Assembly (NCBI GenBank): GCA_026874595.1
Contig: CM049306.1
Coordinates: forward strand, 55,985,519 to 56,049,518
Reading direction: 5' to 3'
From: Sipunculus nudus
Lineage: Eukaryota > Annelida > Sipuncula > Golfingiida > Sipunculidae
Length of the DNA stretch: 64,000 nt
The translations under genes were made by a program, and so were the position numbers. Below are positions 1 to 14,149 of this stretch, piece after piece. The notes beneath the pieces are model-generated. The model saw only the letters and a list, made by a program, of their open reading frames with translations. It was not told the DNA's origin and searched no databases. Each line of letters opens with the position of its first letter. Position 1 is the first letter of the stretch.

Positions 1-980
1 ACCCCTATGCTAGTATAATTATCGAGTGGATGATTTTGGCAGGCTTAATTAGACCTTGCAAAATGGAGTTAGTTTTCTCCACACAAAAAACTTAAAGCCT
101 AAAACATATAAATATGATACTAATTACACAAACTTCAATGAAAATATGCATGTTTACAAACATATCATAAATATATCCATGTCCTGGTTCTGGACTAAAA
201 AATTAGCTGGAAATAAGCAGCTAAAGAACTCATGCATTTTTTTACCACACATGACAAGAAAAAATCAAATTTTATGCAATCTAGATGCATCAACTACAAT
301 AACCCACAAAGGTTCCTATAACAACATTCCTAAAGACAAATGATTTATCCATTGAGTAGCATTATCCTTGGACTTTATCCTTGGTGATCCTTCTCCTTGA
401 GTCGTCATTGAGACTCTTGTGTGCAGCATGTCCCTCTCCATGAATTAATCATAACTTAAGAAACAGTAGCTCCGTTCTTGAAATAACCCAAATGTAAACA
501 TATAAATACTATTTAATCTGTCTGTCAGTTTTCAGGCTTTTCGAATAATCCTTATTGATTTATCTACAAGGGAATAAATCCTGATGAGAAGAAACCGATA
601 TCCATGTGTCATGCCAGGAATAAATATTTCATTCATATGGTGTAACCATAAACACTCAAAGGAAAGAAAGCTATATATATATATTATAGGGCCAGGTGGC
701 TAAGTCATTCAGCAGTCTGCAACAAAATAAAAATGAGAACAGACAAAGACAGACCAAACGGCACCAGAAAAAATTAAAAACCAACTTGTGAGGCTGGAAA
801 TGCAGTTCCTACATGACTCTAGAAGATGGAGAGTAACAAATATAGACATATAAATATATGTTGCGTGTATCTTAACTTTGATATACATGATTCAGTGACA
901 GTCTTAACACTGTACAGAGTCTCAGGATCTCTGACATGCACACATATGGTGATGTGAATAAAAGGTTCTCCAGATGATGG

Positions 981-1290
981 TTAGGCCAAAAAAAAAGAAG
1001 GTGTGGTTCTCAGGCACTTTTTTTTTAAAAAATCAATGCGAGTGGACAATTTTTGTTTTACCTTTTTTTTGTATGTTTCGATAAAAATTTCATATGATCA
1101 GGGATAAGCATGATAATAACAGAATTATTTTGCTCAGAAACAGGTGAAAGCACCAATAACAAAGGAAATCTTATCAAAATTGTATTATTTTATCTTCTTG
1201 AAAGATGAAAATCAAAATCAAAATTGTTGATGCTGGGGGTTAAAATTGATGTGGTCAGTGCCTGAGAACAATACCTTTTTTTTTGCCTTA
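981..1290. mobile_element. MITE-like element, copy 1 (TTAGGCC family)
   Basis: About 310 bp bounded by inverted termini. The left end reads TTAGGCCAAAA, then an A-rich run, then GGTTCTCAGGCAC. The right end reads GTGCCTGAGAAC, then a T-rich run, then GCCTTA. A second copy with the same termini and similar interior lies at 42074-42402. The interior has no coding potential. The class is not known to me; the short non-coding body with terminal inverted repeats is typical of non-autonomous DNA transposons. Confidence 0.7.
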
Positions 1291-3089
1291 CATGAAAACT
1301 TTATTCATCCAATCCTAATCACCTTGGAATGGAACTTCTGTAAGCTAACCCTGAACGGTGAGCATTCCTGGCTGATAAATATTTAATATCAGCAAGGAAA
1401 TGTGGTTTTTAGTTCAACCTTGTGAAAAATATAATATATCCATGCACGGCATGTGATTCAATTTAAATATCCCATCTGTGAATGTACTTTACTTGTACAT
1501 TATATACATATTTTATTACAATCACCATCACTTTAAAAGAACTTGACAGCAGTCACTGAGTACAAATGTGGCTCTGCCTGGATTATGATCAAACACTGGT
1601 GTGTGCCACATAAGCTGTGGAAATATATATAAAAACAATCCCAGAAGTATGAGTGCCAGGGTTGCATTACAGGTCAGCTCCGCATGCCAGAATAAAGGCA
1701 GACCCTAACCCCAGTCAATGCTGACTTGCCCTTCGATGGGATAAGAAAACTACCCCATCTTGTAAAGCTCAAGAATCCTTTAAATAAACACATGTATATC
1801 ATTTGATCCAGATTACCTCCAAAATTTAATTACTGTTTCTTTTGTGTCAACCTAAAACTCAAAATACTTCATCAATATCAATTCATTACTTTTTTTTTCA
1901 CTAAGTTGCTAAATAACAAACCAACACAGTGACCAATGAATCAAAACAATGACATATACCTCCCAGAAGGTTAAGAGGCATAAAACATATGCTGATCCTG
2001 GACCACCCCCCCCCCCCCTCCCCTCCCCCTTCCAGGCCCGGACTATCAAAAGTCTTTCTGGATTGGACCCCTTCTTTTACGAAATCCTGGATAGGCCCTT
2101 GTAATAATTGACAGCTGGAAATGACTGAATATCAGTGCTCTTGAACTTTACTAATAAAATGTAAATAAGAAATATGTTGTAATAACTGATTATCAGTGAT
2201 TGTGTATAACACTATCTTCTGAGTAAAAGGCTCTCAATGTACCTGTTTGCTGAACCCCTTAAACCTCAGTATTTCTGCACACCTATGTACTTTCACTTTC
2301 AATTTTTACCCACTGAGATACTTATTACCATAAAATGTCCAACCTTTCACAAAAAAATATTCCAGAGACTTGCTAGGGCAGAATTTCTAAAACAGTTTTT
2401 CTACACAATCATATATACTTTCACTTTTATATTTTTTTTCATCACAACTCAAACATACATGTTTAATAGACCTATTCTCCCTGTGGAATTGAAAATGTAA
2501 AAAGCGAAATGGAAATTGTAGCTGAAAATGACGAAGTCTTGTTACATATTTAACTTATGATACCTGAAGTGTATAGCTCATGGAATATAATACCAGGACA
2601 ATGAAAATTTAATACGCATGCACTGCAGTGGCTGGAAATTGACAAAATTGTTTGATAACACCTCACCAGATGTCAGCACTTTCAAGGGCAATCAATAACA
2701 CACTGGGGGGGGGGGGGGGGGTGGTTTACCAGGAAACTGACCCTTTAATTAATACCAGGAAACACAAAATATGACAGCACAAAAAATAACTCTTTGTCCT
2801 ACAACATATTCTTTAAATATTCAGTACTCTTGGAGAATTCTTTTTCCACTGACTAGGTCTATAATCATGCAGCTACAGTAGAACTGAACGTTTGCTTGTT
2901 TACAATAAAAAACAACATATGCACAACATCTGTCAAATTGTTATCATAGATCCTTAACCGTAAGTGCCTGATATGCGGCTTTTTCACTCAAACTGTGCAT
3001 ATTCACCTACCTTTGAAAAAGAATTCATGTGATTTCTGGCTTCCTCTGTGTATGTATAAATCATGATGATCCAAGGGTAATTTTGGTTG

Positions 3090-3310
3090 TAAAAAGTTCT
3101 TATAAGGCCTTTGTGAAGGATGTATGAACTTGTTTTAAAACAACATGTTTGTAAACACAGTAAGGTTGACAAACGGGGAAAAAATGTAACCTAAGGTGGT
3201 AGGTTACACATATGCAGATGTAGGAAGGGCCATTTGTTGCAAAACGCCATTTGCAGAGCTCTGGCTTATTGACTTGCTGCCAGATGCCCTTGTAGTATTT
3301 GTTTTGATAA
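3090..3310. repeat. Dispersed repeat fragment, related to 17395-17775
   Basis: It shares ordered similarity with 17395-17775: a GGATGTATGA segment, a GTAAACACAG segment, a GTTGACAAA segment, the string AATGTAACCTAAGG, and near the end a GACTTGC..CCAGATG segment. The second copy is longer in the middle. Short minus-strand ORFs across it are not credible genes. Confidence 0.55.
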
Positions 3311-4627
3311 TTTTGGCGGGCCACCACATTTTATAAACACGTTGATAAAAACAAAACAAGCAGTCTGTGTGCTGTGATAACCACATTTTCTGGCCGATTT
3401 GCCTGTTTTATAAAAGCTCCCAAAAGAATCCCTTCAGTTTATAAAATAAGGTTGGATAGGTTATTATTGGGCCCCTTTAAATCATGACAAATACTGTGTA
3501 AATATATGACTAGTTCTGTCTCTTGCATCATATGCTGTGTCTGTTATCAGCTGTGATACTCCCAGCTCATAGGCTCATGAATATATCATTTTAGGTAATC
3601 ATAAATTATTATTCATAATCATATATTTACAAATATACATATATTTTCAAGATTTGGGCAATACTGCGAAATTGAAGATTTTTTTATAATTTCCTGATGA
3701 ATCCTCACATTAACATTCTTTTATAGACTAAATCTCTTTTTATCCATCTTATTTTATTATGATAAAGAAAGAGAAACCAATCTGATAAGTCAGAGTAACC
3801 ATTATTCTCAATAATATTAAATCTCATTGGTGAGTCAAGATTCAGAGAACACAACAGTTTACCATTTTGCCACCAGATGTCAGCACTGACTTATCCTCCA
3901 CTGAATTCAATGGAACAGATCATCCAAACATAAAGCCTGTTTGGCCTTGGTTTTTGTAATACAAAATCCCAGTATATATAATAATACATGTAATTCATAA
4001 TCCAAAGATTTCTGTTTGTGGAAGCACATACATTTACCTAAGTACCAGCCATCAATACATGAGCTGATGTTTCCCTATACTAGGTCTTTTAGAAACTAAG
4101 CAGCTCATTCTTAATGATGTAGTATTGCTGCCCTAATTTAAAGCCAAGATAATATGTGAATAATGTGACATACAGTAGAGCTAAATAGTGCATGAGCTTA
4201 GATGTACTGTAACTAGTAACATAGCTTCCTCATACTTAAGGAAATGAGTATGGTACGTTTCCTTGTTGTGTGTGACATATTGTGATGATGAATAGTTAAG
4301 TTATATGACAACCATTTTTATGGCATCTCCATATTCAACAAGGACACCCAACTTTTCAATTAGCAAACTACAGAGTACTATATTATCTCATGAATTGGTC
4401 ATAACTCAATCTACCAAATCATTTTTGCTAACATGCACTGCATGTCTAAACAAGCAAATTTGTGGAATTTATGTCCCTCATTTCTGACTCTTGTTGTCCT
4501 GCTTTTGTCTTCTCAATATGTTTTAGTTTTCATTGTCCCCTGAAGATGTCTCTACATGTCATAATTTTTTTTGTGAAATGGGATCAAAAGGGAAAATTTT
4601 TGGTTTGCTTTGAGGCTGGTGATAATA

Positions 4628-4870
4628 ATTTTTCAGACAGACACTCAAAAACCAATCCCAACTGAGGTATGCATGAGAGCAATCACTGACCAAAATTTGA
4701 ATGTTATTGGATAATAATTAGGAAAGTAATCGCACAGAAACAAAAACCTGACAGACAGACAGACAAACCCAAATGAATATCCTGTGTTCCATGGAAGAAG
4801 GGTTTTTCCTAATATGTGGACAACCCATGTGAGAAATACTTCAATTAAGTTTTTCAAACCAATGTTTCTA
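4628..4870. repeat. Dispersed repeat fragment, related to 12010-12235
   Basis: It contains CAGACAGACACTCAAAAACC, then CACTGACC, GGAAAGT, CGCACAGAAA and a (GACA)n stretch before AAACCCAAAT. The same order of strings occurs at 12010-12235 with small changes. The (GACA)n region differs in length between the copies. Confidence 0.6.
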
Positions 4871-5548
4871 AAAACCTGGAAATAATATACATGTATAAAG
4901 TATGATGTACAGAATAGTCAACACACAATATTTCAGCAAATTCTTCCTTCCTTTATTTTTGTTGAAAGTCACAAGAATTCACCATGCAAAGCGCTGCTGA
5001 AAATTTCTATTTTTTTTCAACTCATCAGGTAAGTTTCTTCCTACACCTTTATTGGCCACATCCTAGTTTTTATGTAATATTCTTTAAGGCAAATTAACAT
5101 AGGTGCATCAATTTATATAGGTTAAAATAAAACAGATATTTTTTTTCAGATATCTGGAGTTTCTACTATTCCAAATTATGATTTTATATACCTAGGTTAT
5201 CTAAATTTTTTTTAATGTGTAAAAATAAATTTATTAGTTTAAAAATTCACTTATTAATATTTTTCCATTGAAGACAGCATTTTTTTAATTCTTTAGAACA
5301 CATTAAAAATGTTATCCCGTACACATGGAATTTTTTTAACCATAAATGGCTGATAAATATTAATTCAAATTTAAAGTATATAAAAACTAGTACAAATTTT
5401 TTATATGTTAAAAAACTGACCAGTTTTAAGAAATTCCTAGTTTTTTTGCAAATCGTATTGTACAGAATATTTTTAGCTTAATGAATATGTAGATGTCAAG
5501 GGGTCATAGAGCAACAGTTAAGGTAATATAAGCTGGCTGCTGACTCAC

Positions 5549-8500
5549 CATTTCCACTCTTGTCAAAGATGAGGAATGCATCTTTGAGTTCATCAGTCGT
5601 CGTGGACATGTTGTGCCTCTGGATCAACTGCTCAACTCCCTTTGCATCGACTTTGTCTCCCTCTGGAACATAAACACACACACACATTAATGTATATTAA
5701 AATCTAATTTTTGTACCATTTGTCTAATACAGATAATGTACCAGTAAATTCTCTATTATAATCCTCATATCTATTAAAAGTCGCACTCAGACTTTTCCCT
5801 TCCCTGTCCCTGATGCCAATGAGAAAAACTAAGATATGGAAAATCCCCCTTTAAAGCCACACCTGGCATACTGATACATGAACCCATAACAGCCTGAGCC
5901 AATCAAGTGACACAGGATGTTGGCCGATCCATGATAATATATAAATTCAAAGACGATAAGAATTCATAATATACATTAATGATATGATAAATCATCTAAA
6001 TAACAATAACTGGTGTTTAAGTATTATGTGCCTTCCTTTAAGACATATCTTTATTGGCTGTATCTGATAACTCTCTCCATGCATATGCAGTGAATTGTTA
6101 TATTTTTTAAGGAAATATAAATATGAAATTTAATTGCCTTTACAGCATTAAGTTGATACTTTTTCCATATTTTCACTCCCATCTTGCATTTGTGGAAACT
6201 GATAATAAAAAAAAATCCACTAAATCAAAAGCCACAAAGATAATTTTGATGTCACAGCAGGTGCAGATCCAGAGTGGGGTTTGGAAGTCTAACCCCCCCC
6301 CCCCCCCACCAACCAACTACTTTTTTTTTTACAATTTTAATGCATGACACCCATTGACCCCTCCCTGCAAACTAGTGGCCCATGGGCCATGATGCTCAGC
6401 TGAATTCCAGTTATGTTGAACAAAGGGCAAATGACTTTAAGTGTGCAAAAAAAAATCATGAATTTTATGAATAGTCCTAGAAATGGGTTACGATGGGATT
6501 TTGGATAGATGACCACTTAATTTGAAGGTCTCATAAATATAAAAAAATATGTAGTATACAGGCAGTACCAGTCTGCATGAACTGATGAAACACTCCATGA
6601 TCAATATATATCCAAAGAACATAGCTATTTAGGCATTAGTTATTCATATACTGGAGCTTGAGTATCAAATTTTAAATTTTTCTTGGGATACTTCTGAGCC
6701 CTATAGCTCAGAGAATATGGGTAACAGGGACCTAATTTCAGTTTTCCAAGGAGATTTCTTATTAGTCTCCCTGGATGTCAAGTAAGAAGATTCCCAGTCT
6801 AGGGTTTAGGATTTGTGCCCAGTTAACAGATAACAGCTTCTTTGAAGGTCTCATAAATAGAGAAAAAAATTCATTTAAAAATGGAAAAAAATACAGGTGG
6901 CGCCACCAGTTTGCAGGAACTGATGGAACACCTCTGATCAATAAACATGCACAGAATCATGATTATCAATGCATAAGTTGTTCAGATACTGGAGCTTTTG
7001 TGTCAAAATTTTTAATTATTCTGAGGGGTTTTACGAGCCCCATAACTCTAAGGATATGGGTAACAGAGACCTAATTTCAGGAATAACAGAAACTTTTCAT
7101 GGACCTCCCTTGATGTCAAGGTAGAAGAATCCAGGTCCAGTGATTACGCATTTAGCCCAGCCTTTTTTAACAGATGACAATTTTTTTAAAGGATTCAGAA
7201 ATAGAGAAAAAATACAGATGGCGCCACCAGTTTGTAGGAACCAATGGAACAATCTATGATCAATATTCATGCAAAGAATCAGGGTGATCAATGCATTAGT
7301 TATTCACATACTGGAGCATTTGTATTAATTTTTTTAAATAGTTCTGAGGGGTACTTATGAGCCCCATAGCTTAGAGGATATGGGTGACAGAGACCCAATA
7401 TAGGTCTCCACATAGACTTTTTAGTGACCTCTCTTGATATCAAGTTAGAAGATTTCAGGTCCAGTGGTTATGAGTTGTGCCCTGTTAACATATGATAGCT
7501 TCTTTGAAGGTATGAAAAATTGAGAAAAAAATCATAAATATTAGAAAAAATACAGGTGGCACCACCAGTTTGCAAGAAATAATGGAACATTCCTTGATCA
7601 ATATTCATGCAAAGAATCATGGTGATCAATGCAGTAGTTATTTAGATACTGAAGCTTTTGCTTCAATTTTTTTATTATTCTGGGGGGTACTTATGAGACC
7701 CATATCTCAGAGAATATGGGTAACAGATACCTCATTTCAGGTTTCCAAGGAATATTTTATGGATCTCCCTGAGTGTCAAGTTAAAAGATGCCAAGTCTAG
7801 TGGTTATGATTTGTGCCTTGTAAACGGATGGCCGGACGGCCGGACAGATGATGGACAAAGAGTGATTGCGATAGCTCAGATGACTTTCAGTCAGCTGAGC
7901 TAAAAATCCTGGATCCCTGCCTGCATAATATATGTCAACATATATAAAAAGTAATTCAAGGATTCTGACATATTCAGATAAAATATTAAAGAGTTCAGAA
8001 TGTATGACAAACAGCCAAATCCTCTATTATTACAAATATGTGGTGGTCACATTTATCTTATGCACTCTGAAAATATTCAGCATGTGGACAGTTTTCAAGA
8101 TATCAACAGATCAATAAACAGGCTAATCTGTGTTTATGTTTACACCAATGAAGTTCCTGTAAGCACATGAATGTATATTATCTAAATATATGTACACAAC
8201 CTAAAAATATAACAATAAAGTTTGTTATTTAAAATTTTGCCATCAATTTTTTTGACAATTTTTGTACCTAAAATATAGAGCTATGATATTTCGCTCTATT
8301 TGTAGAGGACACTCGCTGATGGAGCACATTTCAATTCAGGCCTTCCTTAAATAAAATGAATTACACATCCTAAGTAAGACACAGCTTATCAGCACTGATT
8401 GGTTCTCTCCATGCATATTCACCTCAAATCTTTGAAAATCTCACTACCCATAGCAGAAGAATGAACAAGCCTGTGAACACCACAAATGTGCATAATACAC

Positions 8501-8720
8501 CTGTCTTATGTCTTGTGACCTCTGACCTCATTCAATATGTGTGAAATCTGCTAAGGCATTTAATTTAGGTGAGAAACTCTATTGGTGAATATGTATAATT
8601 AGTTTCATGAAAATCCATAGGATTTTTGTTAAGTCACCACGGTGCCAGGGGCGGATCCAGGATTTTTCAATGGGGGGGGGGGGGGGGGCTAGAATCAGAT
8701 TTGATACAGATAAAGTGCAA

Positions 8721-8768
<48 letters not shown>

Positions 8769-11700
8769 TAGAAGTGTAAAAACATGGGCAATATTTGACC
8801 GAAACATAAATGTAGACTCAAAAGTAAAAATTTTCATATTATGATTATTGATTATTTTATTTTCGGGATATATTTCGGAAGTACTTGCAAACTCGCTCAT
8901 CCATTGTATACTCCTGTACAATGGTTGACAGGCAGGAAATACTTAATACATTACAAAAAGCATAACAGCTAAATAATTTGGCGCAATATATAATAAAGAA
9001 GCAACATTTTCTTTATTAAGATATCCTTCATTATGTGTTATAAATGCAGGCTTGATGGAATATATATCTGTAAAAACACGCATGCATGTATATAACTTAT
9101 GACAGCTGCTCTCTAGTTGGGTATAATTACACAAATACCAGTGCATACACATGAACAAAAAAATCAAATCGTGATCCTTATGTACGAAAAGACATTTTTT
9201 TCCAATTTGCATATAACTTCATAGTATTCGTATATTTTGAGAACTTGAGTGGGGGGGGGGGGGGGGGAGCAATTATATATACCCAACCCAATAGTCTATA
9301 TATATGCCCTTTCAATTATCATTTTTGATCATATCAAAGGAGTGGAAAATTAGAACTGAGCAAATACACGCAAGGACGCATCTATAAGCATTCCTCTATT
9401 ATATCAAAACCAAGTTTACCCATTCATAAAATAAATGCAAACGTAAACATTCAAAAGTAGTAAGCAACATTGAATTATGTAAATATTAATGAGGCAAACC
9501 GATACCCCACTATAAATAGTTAAATACTCAAATTACTCTGCTGAATTTCAAGTTGATTTTACTCATTCGAGATTATTTTGAATAACCAGTAGCATAAATT
9601 ACTCTTTCCTGTGTGTGGTTACTACATTTAAGAGCTTATCAGCTTACAGTAAATTTGATCTCTGGCATGTACGTCTTGATGTATTATAAAGCATTTGCTA
9701 TCTAGTATATTTTTATGCACCATCGATAACTGCATTGCTGATCGATAAGAAATATTCATGAATTAATGCTGTAGGTATAATATTCATTTTTCCTGTCACA
9801 TTTAGAAAAGTTGTTCTTTTCACCATATACATCCAACGAAGTGTTCGATTACGAAAATTCAAACGAATATATACAGCCCCAATCTTAGTCATTAATCATT
9901 TACATGTTATTAATTATGAGCCAGCACGTTTTCAGAGTTTAATTCTGCAACCATAAAAAAGACCATGCATATACATACACTGTTTACTGTGTTTTAACTG
10001 AACGATAATGACAATATCATTCAGTTCAAATCGATCAAGAGTGCATGTATTTCCCAAATCAAGGCCCATTGAAAAAATGTCGTTCAAGATGTCGAAGCCC
10101 CAAGAAGCTGTAACATTCTATACATGAACGGCTCAGAATTAATTTGGATAGAAATGTTAATGTCCGAATCTATTGTGGGTATTCCAATTTTTTCTTCTAC
10201 AATATAAATAGATATGGGCATTGCACAGACACCTGCTTTTATTTCCATTTTTTCCAGTTTTTTGTTTTTGTTGAATTGGTCTTTTGTTTAATGCCATATG
10301 GCAATTATAAATAAAATAATGCAAATGACATGAGGACATAACGCAAAGATACACATATTTTGCTGATAAAAGGGCCTTTAACTGTGGTTTGGCAGGGGAG
10401 GGGGGGGGGGGGGGGGCTTCAGCCCCCAAAGCTCCCCCTCTGGATCCCCCACTGGGTGCCACCTAAGTGCGGTGACCTCTGAACTTATTAAATATGCATA
10501 TAAAACATTAATCCACACATTCATGCAGATGAAATGAATAGATAAAACAAAAAGTGAACAGAATTCTTTCAAAACTTATGGAAACATTAATAATGGCATA
10601 CAGGCATAAAGCACATAATATACTCACGAGAATTTACTATGGCTCCAAGTTCTTTGATCTGTGCCTCTGTGGGGTCAAGGCCAACTGACCGAATGACAAT
10701 TCCCAGTTCTTTGCTTGTGATTTTTCCATCATTGTCGTAATCGAACAGAGTAAATGCCTGCTGGACTTCTATAAAACAAACAAACAAACCTCTAAAAATA
10801 ATATTTTGGGTACTTTTTATTGATAAAGAATTGTCAAAATATTTTTGTAGACATTATGAACTAAAACAGATACAAATATACAGTTGCAAACAGATACACA
10901 GAACATTATTAGTAGCCTGTGCTCAACAAAAGAAATCGGCTTGAGTTAAGTTTATTTGTGTATAACACCAAATTCAGCTGTTCTTTGAACGTAAAAGACT
11001 TGCTTATTTCAAAGGTCTTACCTCAAAAGGACTCATGCACACACACACGTACACACACACACATAGGAAGTAAAACAATGCAGTGGGAAAGGCCCTTTTA
11101 TGCACCATTAAATCATTTCAAAATATAATAAATTCACACGTTGTGTTGGCTTCCAGGTTTACCTCCTGACAGCATTAACACATATACTGAACATTATCCT
11201 ACAATTAGTAAACTTAACTGGCACGAAGCGTACCACTTAGTCAGACAGGTTCTGAAGCTCTTTCTATATTCAAAGGTTACATTAGCACTTTCCCTTTGAC
11301 AGATGTCAGGTGAAAGATTTAAATTCACAGGTTGTAATGCTACTGACCAGCAACATCTAATATTTCTAAAATTTATGAAATAGTTTGCACAGTCTATTCC
11401 ACCTGTTTCTATGTTCTATGGGTACAGCACAGACTCAAAGTTGGATGATCATAAGTTCAAGTTGAAATCTTGATCTCAGTTGAAAATTCACCAAGGGTGA
11501 GTGCTGAGTAGGCTTAATTGGAAGGTTTTGCCCCACAGTTGTGTATCACTCACAAATGAGTGCACCTTTAAGGGGTTTTTCAGTGTTATTACCCAGCAAT
11601 GGGGTTGATTACAGAGAAATACACACCCAGGACCCTCAGGTGTAGCGGTCACCTGGCTTGGTAAACATCAAAATATAAAATGAGTGGAAGTTTTGATACT

Positions 11701-13924
11701 GCCATGTCACAAAGTTAAGTTAGCAATTTAAAATGTAGGTCTTACCCAATCAAATCAGAAACTGAACAAGTAAATTCAGGAAATTTATGTCCCCTGTTTT
11801 CGCCTTCAAGTCCGGGATGATTTTAAATCTGTGGTTAGTAAGTACAAAAAGTTTTAACCATGCTCAAAAGATGGCAGCACTTGGCATTTACTGCAAAAAA
11901 AAATTCAAGTATTTTATGTCCAACGCTAGTGACACCTAGTTGTTGATTAATGAAACAAAATTTTCTGATTCATCATATAAAAAATGAAATATCATATTGT
12001 ATTAGTATCTTGTCAGACAGAAACTCAAAAACCAATCCCAACCAAGGTAAGCATTAGAGTGCTCACTGACCCAGATTTGATTGAAATCTGATATAATTTA
12101 GGAAAGTTATCACACAGAAAGGAAAACCTGACAGACAGACTGAGGGACAGACAGCCCGACAGACAGAGGGACAGACAGATAAACCCAAATCAAGGTCCCC
12201 CGTTCCTTCCAAGAAAGTGGGGGACAAAAATATATATAAAGTATAAATTATCCAGGAAATAAAAGAGAGACAGAGAAAAACCTATGATAGGTGGACAAGC
12301 CCTTAGAGCACAACCCTTATGACAACTGTTTGTTTTATACTAAATTACACATGTTATCTTGAAAATACAAGGGAGAGCTTTCTTAATTTTACCTTCATAA
12401 TGATAAAAAAATCATCTACTAGGGGTTAGCACTGATGGCTGATCATTCTTCAAGAGATTAATACATACAGATACATATAACCTACACCCTGGCCTTGATC
12501 TGGAGCTTTATGACAATTTTATCAACTCAAGACCCATGATCTCTAAGCCGGTTTTTCAGCCAGTCTAATAATTTACCTTACAAATATGTGAAACAGAAAA
12601 CCCAAAGCAACATACAAGATATACTGGATATCAACATATGCTTCATTTTTCTCTCTGAATCCATTTACCAGGGCTCAACATTAAGGGTTAACCGCTTGCC
12701 CAAGGCAGGAAAACTTTAAGAAAACGGAGGTAGGGCAACCAAAATTGGGCTCCTACTTACTGGACTGGGCAAGTGGGTCCAAAATAAACCTTTACACAAA
12801 GGCCTGATTGACTATTCTGAAGTTAGCCATCTTTCTTTCTTAGAGAAATAAAATCACATTGTAATACCTGTCTTAAATTACTTGTATGCCTGTGTAAATG
12901 CTTAAGAAAAATTGTATAAACCAACAAACATTCAAACATGTTTATAGCTGCAAAATAATAATGTGGAACACACTTTTTGGGCTGGTGGCTGCAATCACTA
13001 ATTTTTGTTGGACAAGAAAAATGATGATGGTCAAGTAAAAGCTAGATGTTACTTGCCTAGGTAAGTATTTTTTAAAGTTAAATTTCAAGCCCTGTTTACC
13101 TTATTTAAAGGTGGAGCTAAATTGCTTTCCTCAATTTTGCTATTGTTAAATCTTGGTGAAGATTCAACATTCTATTAATTTTTCTTATATTTATTTATGA
13201 AAGAAATAGCTTATTACTAAGCTTAATTTGATATAAGCAAATATTTTAAAAGATGAAATTTGAATTTAAATAGCACTTACTCTTGAGCAGATCCCCTGAG
13301 CCTGCCTGCAAAAATACACAAAAAAGCATTGTTAACATTTCATTTCAATCATTTATTTTAAGTTAAAGCCCAGTGATTACCATAGTATTCAATCACCATG
13401 TCACCTTTAAACAATTTTATATGTATATATTTTATATAGTATTATCTTGTTTATCTGTTATACCACTGGTTTATTATTTTTTTTCAGATGTATGTATCAT
13501 TCAATTTTCTATTCCTCTTTCAAATTATCAATTGTCATTATAAACATTTAAGTTATCCAGAATATACCACTTAGCTAATTTGATGCATTGCCAAAAGATT
13601 AGAGTTCATGTGAAAAAGAAATGCAATGAAAGTGGTCAGGAAAAAATATACTTAACCTCTATCCATTGCTGCACATACCATGGCCTTGTATGTATATTAT
13701 CAGTATTATCATTAATATATAACTGTGTTTCGTTAACAGTGGAAAACCCCAAGCCATCACACAAAATATCCCTCATGTTACAATGCACCGGCATGATGGT
13801 TTGTTAATTTCGAGGGTCAAGTCAAGTGTCACATTTGGAGTATCTATAGAAACATTACATATATGGTTGATGCTGTAAAAATCTCCATTTCTGACAAAGA
13901 AACATTTCTCTATGAAGTTAGATC

Positions 13925-13976
<52 letters not shown>

Positions 13977-14047
13977 ATATATATATAAACACACACTATA
14001 ATTTAGATCATATATGGTATAAGACATGTATACAATATAATCTGATC

Positions 14048-14082
<35 letters not shown>

Positions 14083-14115
14083 AGTTTATATGAATACATA
14101 TATATATTTATTTAC

Positions 14116-14149
<34 letters not shown>

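Larger units (their letters stand above)
1..5548. other. Non-coding stretch, downstream part of left EF-hand gene
   Basis: I found no convincing exon here. The left EF-hand gene (minus strand) has an open splice donor at 5548, so its remaining exon or exons must lie in this stretch or beyond the window edge. I looked for the second half of an EF-hand loop followed by a helix on the minus strand and did not recognise one. The stretch is AT-rich and holds a MITE-like copy (981-1290), a poly-G run (about 2705-2721) and two dispersed repeat fragments. Confidence 0.5.
5663..10627. other. Large intron of left EF-hand gene
   Basis: An intron of about 5 kb containing no exon I can support. It holds the 330-bp tandem array at 6440-7905, a CAGGGGCGGATCC-type element start at 8646, a (TA)n tract at about 8725-8764, and poly-C or poly-G runs near 6295, 8672 and 9251. 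Confidence 0.6.
10769..13280. other. Intron of left EF-hand gene
   Basis: No exon seen. It holds a dispersed repeat at 11030-11345 that recurs at 18255-18530, and another at 12010-12235 that recurs at 4628-4870. Confidence 0.6.

Noticed and set aside
353-460. A possible minus-strand exon of the left EF-hand gene
   Set aside because: The open frame of about 50 codons has no EF-hand loop or helix pattern and no in-phase acceptor.
6775-7074. 99-codon ORF
   Set aside because: Lies in one unit of the 330-bp tandem repeat and is not open in the other units.
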